A DNA stretch of 6,038 nucleotides from Acidimicrobiia bacterium. GTDB lineage: Bacteria; Actinomycetota; Acidimicrobiia; Acidimicrobiales; Ilumatobacteraceae. The notes below the pieces were generated by a model, which searched no databases, was not told where the DNA came from, and was given only the letters and a program-made list of their open reading frames with translations. Positions 1 to 4,621 of the stretch are shown piece by piece. The translations under genes were made by a program, and so were the position numbers. Location of the stretch: assembly GCA_030425785.1 (NCBI GenBank), contig JAUHYJ010000244.1, forward strand, positions 1-6,038. Direction: 5' to 3'. Numbering within the stretch: position 1 is the stretch's first letter; the number at the start of each line of letters is the position of its first letter.

Positions 1-411
1 GACGGCACCGTCGGCATCATCGCCAACGGCGCCGGCCTCGCGATGTCGACGCTCGATGTGGTCAACCAGGTCGGAGGGTCGGCGGCGAACTTCCTCGACA
101 TCGGCGGTGGCGCCAACGCCGACGTCATGGCCAGCGCGCTCGAGGTGATCAACTTCGACGAGAACGTGAAGAGCATCTTCATCAACATCTTCGGTGGCAT
201 CACCCGCGGCGAAGAGGTCGCCAAGGGCATCGTCGAGGCGCTCGGTCGCGTCGATCTCAAGGCGCCGATCGTGATCCGTCTCGACGGCACCAATGCCGAG
301 GAGGGTCGTCAGATCCTCGCCGACGCCGGCATCCCCGAGTCCCAGCTGCGCTCCGAGCCGACGATGCTCGACGCCGCCCGAGCCGCGGTCGCGCTGGCCG
401 CAGGAGCCTGA
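1..411 (+). CDS. sucC: Succinyl-CoA synthetase (ADP-forming) beta subunit, 3' end only
   Basis: The last 136 residues of the beta subunit of succinyl-CoA ligase, a cytoplasmic TCA-cycle enzyme that interconverts succinyl-CoA and succinate with nucleotide phosphorylation. The 5' end, with the ATP-grasp nucleotide domain, lies left of the window; the open frame runs from base 1 to TGA at 409-411. What remains is the C-terminal CoA-ligase domain. Visible family landmarks are [11 protein letters not shown], then [12 protein letters not shown], then the glycine-rich [16 protein letters not shown] and a late [12 protein letters not shown] block. All align readily by eye with the E. coli SucC C-terminus. 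sucD begins 5 nt after the stop, and its AGGAG lies inside the last sucC codons, so the two are almost certainly co-transcribed and translationally coupled. The first internal ATG (base 43) is not a start. Nothing in the visible part looks damaged. Confidence 0.96.
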   Translation, partial: DGTVGIIANGAGLAMSTLDVVNQVGGSAANFLDIGGGANADVMASALEVINFDENVKSIFINIFGGITRGEEVAKGIVEALGRVDLKAPIVIRLDGTNAEEGRQILADAGIPESQLRSEPTMLDAARAAVALAAGA

Positions 412-416
412 TCACC

Positions 417-1286
417 ATGGCCATCTTCGTCAACGAGCACACCAAGGTCATCGTCCAGGGGCTCACGGGTGGGCAGGGTCGCTACCACGGCCTCCGCAAT
501 CGCGACTACGGCACGCAGGTCGTCGGCGGCGTCACGCCGGGCAAGGGCGGGCAGGACGTCGACGGGATCCCGATCTTCGACTCGGTCGCCGACGCCGTCG
601 CGGCGACGGGTGCGAACGCGTCGTTCGCCGCCGTGCCGCCGAAGTTCGCGCCCGGCGCGATCATCGAGGCGGCCGAGGCCGGCATCGGCTTCGTGGTCTG
701 CATCACCGAGGGCATCCCCGCCCAGGACGAGGCCGTCGTCTACAACCGGCTCGTCCAGGAGTTCCCGAACACCCGGCTGCTCGGCCCGAACTGCCCGGGC
801 ATCATCAGCCCCGGCAAGTGCAACATCGGCATCACGGCCGGCGAGATCGCCCAGGAGCCGACGGCCGACGGCCCGAACGTCGGCATCGTCAGCCGCTCCG
901 GCACGCTCACCTACCAGGCGCTGTACGAGCTGAAGCAGAAGGGCATCGGCGTGTCGACCTGCGTCGGCATCGGCGTCGACTGCCTGCGCGAGTTCGAGGC
1001 CGACCCCGAGACCCACGCGATCATGATGATCGGCGAGATCGGCGGCTCCGCCGAGGAGGAGGCGGCCGAGTTCATCCAGGCCAACGTCTCCAAGCCGATG
1101 TCGGCGTACATCGCCGGCGTGACTGCGCCTCCTGGCAAGAAGATGGGCCACGCCGGCGCCATCGTCTCGGGCGGCAAGGGCACCGCCCAGGGCAAGATGG
1201 ACGCCCTGTCGGCCGCCGGCGTCAAGGTGGGCCAGAACCCGACCGAAGCCGGCGAGTTGATGGCCGACATCGTCGCCACCCTCTGA
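417..1286 (+). CDS. sucD: Succinyl-CoA synthetase alpha subunit, with an apparent 9-residue internal deletion
   Basis: Alpha subunit (289 aa) of succinyl-CoA ligase, partner of the SucC just upstream. It carries the CoA-binding N-terminal domain and the histidine phosphorylated during catalysis. Seen: TKVIVQGLTGGQG (9-21), YGTQVVGGVTPGKGG (31-45), GPNCPG (123-128), SRSGTLTYQ (159-167), GEIGGSAEEEAAEF (206-219), and the active-site MGHAGAI with His245 (E. coli His246). Start: ATG with AGGAG at 402-406, 10 nt upstream. Odd point: residues 182-190 read CVGIGVDCL. The E. coli, Thermus and mycobacterial proteins (from memory) have GIGGDP followed by about seven more loop residues before the helix that continues as LREFEADPE. 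This copy lacks about nine residues there, in frame, with both flanks well conserved. The total length looks normal only because actinobacterial SucD carries extra residues elsewhere (for example 144-153). Whether this is a real variant, an inactivating deletion or an assembly error cannot be decided here. Confidence 0.96.
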   Translation: MAIFVNEHTKVIVQGLTGGQGRYHGLRNRDYGTQVVGGVTPGKGGQDVDGIPIFDSVADAVAATGANASFAAVPPKFAPGAIIEAAEAGIGFVVCITEGIPAQDEAVVYNRLVQEFPNTRLLGPNCPGIISPGKCNIGITAGEIAQEPTADGPNVGIVSRSGTLTYQALYELKQKGIGVSTCVGIGVDCLREFEADPETHAIMMIGEIGGSAEEEAAEFIQANVSKPMSAYIAGVTAPPGKKMGHAGAIVSGGKGTAQGKMDALSAAGVKVGQNPTEAGELMADIVATL

Positions 1287-1298
1287 CCCGTTCCCCGA

Positions 1299-1348
1299 AA
1301 ACGCGTGAGGTTTCTGCGCACAGCTCTGCGCAGAAACCTCACGCGTTT
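1299..1348. repeat. Palindromic element copy 1 (22-bp perfect stem), also a possible bidirectional terminator
   Basis: Two perfectly complementary 22-nt arms, 1299-1320 and 1327-1348, enclose the 6-nt loop CAGCTC. The arm starts AAACGCGTGAGG and ends at the loop with CTGCGCA. It lies 12 nt after the sucD stop and 39 nt beyond the stop of the convergent nuclease gene. A strong hairpin between convergent genes would suit a terminator in both directions, but only three T residues follow the stem on either strand, so it is not a classical one. A near-identical copy at 2416-2463 lies between divergent genes, where no terminator is needed. A dispersed palindromic (REP-like) repeat or an element end is therefore the better reading. 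Outside the stem the symmetry continues weakly as C-rich and G-rich flanks. Confidence 0.9.
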
Positions 1349-1364
1349 CGCGTTCTCGGTGGGG
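1349..1364 (+). repeat. Inward-facing 16-nt flank of palindrome 1 (inverted copy at 2406-2421)
   Basis: CGCGTTCTCGGTGGGG, directly inside palindrome 1. Its exact reverse complement occupies 2406-2421, overlapping the outer part of palindrome 2 on the side facing the nuclease gene. The palindromes and these flanks together form an inverted repeat of about 60 nt around the gene. On this left side the CGCGTT next to the stem is followed by an extra TTTCGCG-type 7-nt unit that the right side lacks, as if duplicated in tandem. The outer flanks of the palindromes show a looser version (CGCGTT..TCGG.GG), so part of the similarity may belong to a longer imperfect palindromic unit and not to a directional terminal repeat. 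Confidence 0.75.
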
Positions 1365-1387
1365 GGTCGGTGGCGAGGTCAGGTGGG

Positions 1388-2326
1388 TCAGGCCGCTCGG
1401 AGGGCGAGGCGCCGGACTCGGATCAGGTCGACGAGCTCGTCGATGGTCGGCGCGAAGGACTCTCGCAGCTCCTGGTCGGTGACGCGATCCACCTGCCACC
1501 CGACGCGGCGCAGCTTGCGGTCGCGGCCCTTGTCCCGTTGCGCGTCGAATCGACCACCGTGCCACGTGACGTGATCGATCTCGCCCGCCCACCTGATGTC
1601 GGGGAGGGCGCCATCGGGGTGGACGATCGAGCCGTCCGGGAGGCGGATCGGGTGTTGCCGGATCAGGCCGACGAAGCCGCGATCGACGAGCGCCCGGAGT
1701 ACGTCGACCTCGAGCCCCGACCCCGCAGGCTTCTGCCATGTCGCGCGCTGGCTGAGCACCCGGTTGACACGAGCGAGTCCCGGTCGACCCTGCTGGTTGA
1801 GACGGCGGCGCGTCTCCCAGAGCACCGGCACGCCGGCGTGCTGATCGAGGACCCACTCGGTCAGCTTCTCGAATCGCACGTCGTCGAGGTCACGCGCACA
1901 GTCGAACCACGTGCGCGGCGGACTTGCCACGCAGATGCCGTCCGGTCGTCGGACGCGGTCGCACGCCTCCAGGACGTTCGTGCGACGGAGCACGACGCCA
2001 CGCTGGAGCGGTGTCCGATCGTGCGGGACCGCCACGATCGGCTCGTCAGGGCGGAAGACGTGGCGGAACCCCCACAACCGTGCGGCAGCGGGCCCGGTGA
2101 TCATCGCGTCGGCATCAGCGAGGCACGCAGCTGCGCATCGTGTCTCGAACGTCAGCGGGGCCGTCGTGAACCGGTAGACGCCGGCATGCAGGCGCTCGAT
2201 CGTCGACGCGGTGACGGCCCGACGAATCGAGTGGTCGCGAACGCCGGCCATGCGGAGTTCATCGAGCGTCACGATGCCGTGACGGCTCGCGACGAGGGAC
2301 GTGAGTTCCCGGGGGAGATCGAACAT
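1388..2326 (-). CDS. AbiEi-type winged-helix domain fused to a DUF559/Vsr-like endonuclease domain
   Basis: A 312-residue, probably cytoplasmic, DNA-associated protein of a type common in actinobacteria and usually labelled 'type IV toxin-antitoxin AbiEi family antitoxin domain' or 'DUF559'. Residues 1-55 resemble the AbiEi N-terminal winged helix (GIVTLDELRMAGVRDHSIRR, then RLHAGVYRF). Residues 60-90 continue with the typical ACLADADAMITGPAAARLWGF. Residues 203-285 fit the PD-(D/E)XK-like Vsr/DUF559 fold: Glu206 (GSGLEVDVL), Asp238 (PDGALPD), Glu249 and Asp251 (GEIDHVTWHGG), and the later RDKGRDRKLRRVGWQVDRV. The putative metal-binding residues therefore look intact. Start: ATG with GGAGG four bases upstream; the open frame extends further upstream through palindrome 2, but those residues are not family-like. 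No AbiEii-type nucleotidyltransferase toxin lies beside it, so a toxin-antitoxin role is not supported. It is convergent with sucD and divergent from purH, alone between two palindromes. Its biological function is unknown. Confidence 0.85.
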   Translation of the reverse strand: MFDLPRELTSLVASRHGIVTLDELRMAGVRDHSIRRAVTASTIERLHAGVYRFTTAPLTFETRCAAACLADADAMITGPAAARLWGFRHVFRPDEPIVAVPHDRTPLQRGVVLRRTNVLEACDRVRRPDGICVASPPRTWFDCARDLDDVRFEKLTEWVLDQHAGVPVLWETRRRLNQQGRPGLARVNRVLSQRATWQKPAGSGLEVDVLRALVDRGFVGLIRQHPIRLPDGSIVHPDGALPDIRWAGEIDHVTWHGGRFDAQRDKGRDRKLRRVGWQVDRVTDQELRESFAPTIDELVDLIRVRRLALRAA

Positions 2327-2330
2327 GGTT

Positions 2331-2335
2331 CCTCC
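2331..2335 (-). promoter_or_regulatory. Shine-Dalgarno GGAGG that fixes the nuclease gene start
   Basis: On the minus strand the sequence reads CGGAGGAACCATG, a strong ribosome-binding core four bases before the ATG at 2326. The upstream in-frame start (MVPPPHSHGG...) lacks such a site and adds residues with no resemblance to the family, so this site decides the start. It is the strongest ribosome-binding site in the window, whereas purH and the YbaK-like gene have none visible. Confidence 0.75.
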
Positions 2336-2376
2336 GTGAGAGTGTGGCGGCGGGACCATCGTCCGATCTGCCGAGG

Positions 2377-2382
2377 AACCTA
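2377..2382 (-). promoter_or_regulatory. Possible -10 box of the nuclease gene
   Basis: The minus strand reads TAGGTT, matching the loose actinobacterial -10 pattern TAnnnT, about 50 nt upstream of the ATG. This would give a leader of roughly 40-45 nt containing the GGAGG. No convincing -35 is visible, and a short degenerate motif in GC-rich DNA can occur by chance. Confidence 0.22.
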
Positions 2383-2405
2383 CCCGGCCGCCCTCCCGGT
2401 GCCCA

Positions 2406-2421
2406 CCCCACCGAGAACGCG
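2406..2421 (-). repeat. Inward-facing flank of palindrome 2 (inverted copy of 1349-1364)
   Basis: Reverse complement of the 16-nt CGCGTTCTCGGTGGGG found inside palindrome 1, a 16-of-16 match. It overlaps the left end of palindrome 2 by about six bases, because the stem's own CGCGTT is part of the shared sequence. Beyond the 16 nt both sides remain G-rich on the inward strand but no longer align exactly. Confidence 0.75.
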
Positions 2422-2463
2422 TGAGGTCTCTGCGCAAAGCCTTGCGCAGAGACCTCACGCGTT
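2416..2463. repeat. Palindromic element copy 2 (22-bp perfect stem) upstream of purH
   Basis: Arms 2416-2437 and 2442-2463 are perfectly complementary around the 4-nt loop AGCC. Compared with copy 1, the stem is the same except for one base pair: T1312-A1335 there is C2428-G2451 here, so both arms changed together. The bases next to the loop also differ. This copy lies between divergent genes, 30 nt before the purH GTG, so it is not an ordinary terminator. If purH is leaderless, the right arm covers its -35 region and could act as an operator or cruciform. If transcription starts further left, it would form a strong hairpin in the leader. An ATG inside the right part of the left arm (2421 in the purH frame would be GTG-like MRSLRKALRR) is an artefact of the repeat and not the purH start. 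Confidence 0.9.
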
Positions 2464-2478
2464 TGGTCGGGGTGGGGC

Positions 2479-2484
2479 TACGGT
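2479..2484 (+). promoter_or_regulatory. Possible -10 box of purH, leaderless arrangement
   Basis: TACGGT fits TAnnnT and ends eight bases before the purH GTG at 2493. This is the spacing expected if transcription starts at the first base of the start codon. It agrees with the lack of a clear Shine-Dalgarno sequence in front of purH. The matching -35 region (about 2456-2461) would fall inside the right arm of palindrome 2. Inference from spacing only. Confidence 0.35.
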
Positions 2485-2492
2485 CGGGCGAC

Positions 2493-4034
2493 GTGCCGAC
2501 CGCATTGCTCTCCGTGTACGACAAGACCGGGGTGGCCGAGCTGGCCTCCTCGCTCCACGAACTCGGGTGGGATCTCGTGTCGAGCGGGGGGACCGCTCGC
2601 GCGGTCGCCGACGCCGGCGTTCCCGTCACCGACGTCGCCGACTGGACGGGTGTACCCGCCATCCTCGACCACCGAGTGGTCACGCTGCACCCGAAGGTCC
2701 ACGGCGGGATCCTCGCCGACCCGGCCAACCCCGATCACCAGTCCGACATGGCCGAGTACGGCATCACGCCGATCTCGCTCGTCGTCGCCAACCTGTACCC
2801 GTTCGGCAGCGACGGTGATGCATTCGCACATGGCAGCGGTGACCCGGTCGAGCTGATCGACATCGGTGGCCCGGCGATGGTGCGGGCGTCCGCGAAGAAC
2901 CACGCCCACGTCGCCGTCGTCGTCGATCCGTCCGACTACGACACCGTCGTGACCGACATCCGTGAGCACGGTGAGATCACGCTCGCGACGCGCCGCCGGC
3001 TCGCACGTGATGCGTTCGCACACACCGCCGCCTACGACGCCGCGATCGTCACCTGGTTCGACCAGAGCGAGCCCGAACCCGAGCCGCTCCCGCGCACGAT
3101 CCACGTGGCCCTCGAGCGGGCCGAGATCCTGCGCTACGGCGAGAACCCGCACCAGCAGGGCGCGCGGTACCGCTTCGCCGGCGCCACGAGCTGGTGGGAC
3201 ACGATGACCCAGCACGGCGGCAAGGCGCTGAGCTACCTCAACCTGTACGACACCGAGGCCGCCTGGCGCCTCGTCCATCGCTTCGACGAACCGGCCTGCG
3301 TCGTGGTGAAGCACGCCAACCCGTGCGGCGTCGCCATCGGCCGCGACCCGGACGATCCGATCGCCGACGCCTACGTGAAGGCCAACGCCTGCGACCCGGT
3401 CAGTGCGTTCGGCGGGATCGTCGCGGTCAACCGGACCGTCACCCGCGCCATGGCCGAGCCGCTCTCGGACGTCTTCACCGAGGTCGTTGTCGCGCCCGGC
3501 TACGACGACGATGCACTCGCCGTGCTGCTCGCCAAGAAGAACATGCGGGTCATCACCGCCGAGGCGCCCGCCGAGTGGCCCTACGACCTCAAGCCGCTCG
3601 ACGGTGGCTACGTCGTGCAGCAGCCCGACCCGGTGTCACTCGACCGATCGGCGTGGCAGGTGGTGACCGAGACCCAGCCGACCGACGAACAGTGGGACGA
3701 CCTGGTGTTCGCATGGGGCGTCTGCGCTGCCGTGACCTCGAATGCGATCGTCTACGCGAAGGATCGCCAGGCGTACGGCATCGGAGCCGGCCAACAGAAC
3801 CGCCTCGACTCGGCGCGCATCGCGGCCGAGCGCTCGGCCGGCCGCGCCGAGGGAGGCGTGTGTGCGAGCGACGCCTTCTTCCCGTTCCGCGACGGTCTCG
3901 ACGCCGCAGCCGCGGCCGGGATCAAGGTGGTCGTCCAACCCGGCGGGAGCGTGCGCGACGACGAGGTGATCGCGGCCGCGAACGAGCACGGCATCGCGAT
4001 GGTGTTCACCGGCGAGCGCCACTTCCGCCACTGA
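2493..4034 (+). CDS. purH: Bifunctional AICAR formyltransferase / IMP cyclohydrolase
   Basis: A 513-residue cytoplasmic enzyme for the last two steps of de novo IMP synthesis: formylation of AICAR with 10-formyl-THF, then ring closure of FAICAR. The N-terminal MGS-like cyclohydrolase domain (about 1-195) shows [10 protein letters not shown] (4-13), [13 protein letters not shown] (30-42), [11 protein letters not shown] (64-74), NLYPF with Tyr102, [15 protein letters not shown] with Asp123 and Lys135. The transformylase domain (about 205-513) shows RYGENPHQ (214-221), KHANPCG with catalytic Lys273-His274, [14 protein letters not shown] (301-314), SNAIVYAK (416-423), [12 protein letters not shown] (429-440), [10 protein letters not shown] (459-468) and the C-terminal FTGERHFRH. 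Length is normal for the family. GTG at 2493 was chosen because homologues begin with [11 protein letters not shown]; the longer frame reads through palindrome 2. Odd: the usual GRVKTLHP is HRVVTLHP here (60-67), with Val63 at the position of the cyclohydrolase Lys (human Lys66). purN, often just upstream in actinobacteria, is absent. Confidence 0.97.
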   Translation: MPTALLSVYDKTGVAELASSLHELGWDLVSSGGTARAVADAGVPVTDVADWTGVPAILDHRVVTLHPKVHGGILADPANPDHQSDMAEYGITPISLVVANLYPFGSDGDAFAHGSGDPVELIDIGGPAMVRASAKNHAHVAVVVDPSDYDTVVTDIREHGEITLATRRRLARDAFAHTAAYDAAIVTWFDQSEPEPEPLPRTIHVALERAEILRYGENPHQQGARYRFAGATSWWDTMTQHGGKALSYLNLYDTEAAWRLVHRFDEPACVVVKHANPCGVAIGRDPDDPIADAYVKANACDPVSAFGGIVAVNRTVTRAMAEPLSDVFTEVVVAPGYDDDALAVLLAKKNMRVITAEAPAEWPYDLKPLDGGYVVQQPDPVSLDRSAWQVVTETQPTDEQWDDLVFAWGVCAAVTSNAIVYAKDRQAYGIGAGQQNRLDSARIAAERSAGRAEGGVCASDAFFPFRDGLDAAAAAGIKVVVQPGGSVRDDEVIAAANEHGIAMVFTGERHFRH

Positions 4035-4067
4035 GCCGGTCACCGGACGGTGTCAGCGCGCCGCCGA

Positions 4068-4550
4068 TCAACCGGCGGGCTTGGCGAGGTCGTCGACGAC
4101 CTCGGCGCCGGGCAACGCCGCCAGCGATGCCGGCGGCACCAGCAGCTTGCGGTCGCGCGACCCGCCGCCGACGATGACCTGTTCGACGTCCATCACCCGG
4201 GCGTCGATCCACAGTGGCATGCCCGCCGGCAGGCCGTACGGCGTCACGCCGCCGATCGTCATCTCGGTCAGGTCGATCGTCTCGTCGGCCGACGCGAACG
4301 ACGCCTTCTTGACCCCCAGACGCCTGCGGACCGCGCCGTTGACGTCCAATCGGGTCGTGGCGAGCACGAGACAGGCGACGTAGATCCGCGGGTCGCTCTT
4401 GCCGACCACGACGATGGCGTTGGCCGACTGATCGAGCCCGAACCCGTACGCCTCGCAGAACGCCGCGGTGTCGGCGAGGTCGGGGTCGCACTCGACGACC
4501 TGGTACGGATGGCCGGTCGCTCCGGCGGCGTCGAGCACGGGATCGTTCAT
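4068..4550 (-). CDS. YbaK/EbsC family protein (aminoacyl-tRNA deacylase-like)
   Basis: A 160-residue single-domain protein of the YbaK/ProX fold, related to the INS editing domain of prolyl-tRNA synthetase. Characterised members hydrolyse mischarged tRNAs, such as Cys-tRNA(Pro) or Ala-tRNA(Pro), in the cytoplasm; the substrate of this copy is not predictable. Seen: SANAIVVVGK (42-51), YVACLVLATTRLDVNGAVRRRLG (57-79), KKASFAS with Lys81/Lys82 (81-87), the hallmark GGVTPYGLP loop (100-108), and LWIDARVMDVEQVIVGGGSRDRKL (113-136). The fold is covered end to end. The chosen start is ATG at 4550; an upstream in-frame ATG (4643) would add a basic, low-similarity 31-residue extension crossing the divergent gene's promoter and start. 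Its 3' end faces purH with only 33 nt between the stops, and it is divergent from the acyltransferase gene with 71 nt between the starts. No Shine-Dalgarno is visible; see the -10 candidate at 4557-4562. Confidence 0.88.
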   Translation of the reverse strand: MNDPVLDAAGATGHPYQVVECDPDLADTAAFCEAYGFGLDQSANAIVVVGKSDPRIYVACLVLATTRLDVNGAVRRRLGVKKASFASADETIDLTEMTIGGVTPYGLPAGMPLWIDARVMDVEQVIVGGGSRDRKLLVPPASLAALPGAEVVDDLAKPAG

Positions 4551-4556
4551 GCACGC

Positions 4557-4562
4557 ACGGTA
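4557..4562 (-). promoter_or_regulatory. Possible -10 box of the YbaK-like gene, leaderless arrangement
   Basis: The minus strand reads TACCGTGCGTGCATG: a TAnnnT hexamer, then six bases, then the start codon. With no ribosome-binding sequence present, transcription beginning at or next to the ATG is the simplest reading. The spacing resembles that seen before purH. No -35 was recognised. Confidence 0.35.
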
Positions 4563-4605
4563 CGTCGCGCGGTCGGGATGACCGTGGAACGGGGACACAG
4601 CGGGC

Positions 4606-4611
4606 GATACT
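4606..4611 (+). promoter_or_regulatory. Possible -10 box of the acyltransferase gene
   Basis: GATACT, close to the TATACT-type -10 and unusually A/T-containing for this neighbourhood, lies ten bases before the ATG at 4622 in the short divergent gap. It would give a leader of about three to five bases or none. A GGGGA at 4612-4616 could serve as a weak ribosome-binding site if transcription started further upstream. GTGGAA at 4584-4589 could be a -35 at near-normal spacing, but this is weak. Confidence 0.32.
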
Positions 4612-4621
4612 GGGGAACGCC

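Larger units (their letters stand above)
1299..2463. mobile_element. Candidate palindrome-bounded islet carrying one nuclease-like gene
   Basis: The unit is palindrome 1, its inward flank, one minus-strand AbiEi-HTH/DUF559 gene, then the same flank and palindrome in inverted orientation, about 1,165 bp in all. It sits between two core-metabolism loci, sucCD and purH. Seen: the inverted symmetry and the single gene inside. Not seen: a transposase, a recombinase, or a target-site duplication (outer flanks TTCCCCGA and GGTCGGGG are not direct repeats). It may be a non-autonomous or nuclease-driven mobile unit. It may equally be two independent copies of a genome-wide palindromic repeat that happen to lie either side of one gene. 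The boundaries given are the outer ends of the perfect stems. Confidence 0.3.

Noticed and set aside
309..1856. Long minus-strand open frame (515 codons) antisense to sucD
   Set aside because: Shadow frame: Ala/Arg/Asp-rich composition, no recognisable domain, and it crosses palindrome 1 and the real nuclease gene in another frame.
1299..2463. CRISPR array or classical insertion sequence
   Set aside because: There are only two palindromes about 1.1 kb apart with a gene between, no spacer series, no transposase and no target-site duplication.
2421..2492. 24-residue N-terminal extension of PurH from an upstream start
   Set aside because: The extension is simply translated palindrome 2 (RSLRKALRRDLTR). 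The other palindrome yields the same kind of peptide, and PurH homologues begin at the GTG-encoded residue followed by [12 protein letters not shown].
293..2818. Very long plus-strand open frame (841 codons) across sucC, sucD, the islet and purH
   Set aside because: It is an out-of-frame read-through in GC-rich DNA with Arg/Pro/His-rich low-complexity translation and no domain. The genes it crosses have clear family motifs in other frames.
4036..4046. Short palindrome CCGGTCACCGG just after the purH stop
   Set aside because: The arms are five bases with a single central base, too tight for a hairpin. It is a chance-level palindrome in GC-rich DNA.
4061..4078. Small GC stem-loop (CCGCCG / CGGCGG) at the purH and YbaK-like 3' ends as a terminator
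   Set aside because: It has a six-base-pair stem only, no T-tract on either strand, and overlaps coding sequence. Such stems are common by chance at this GC content.
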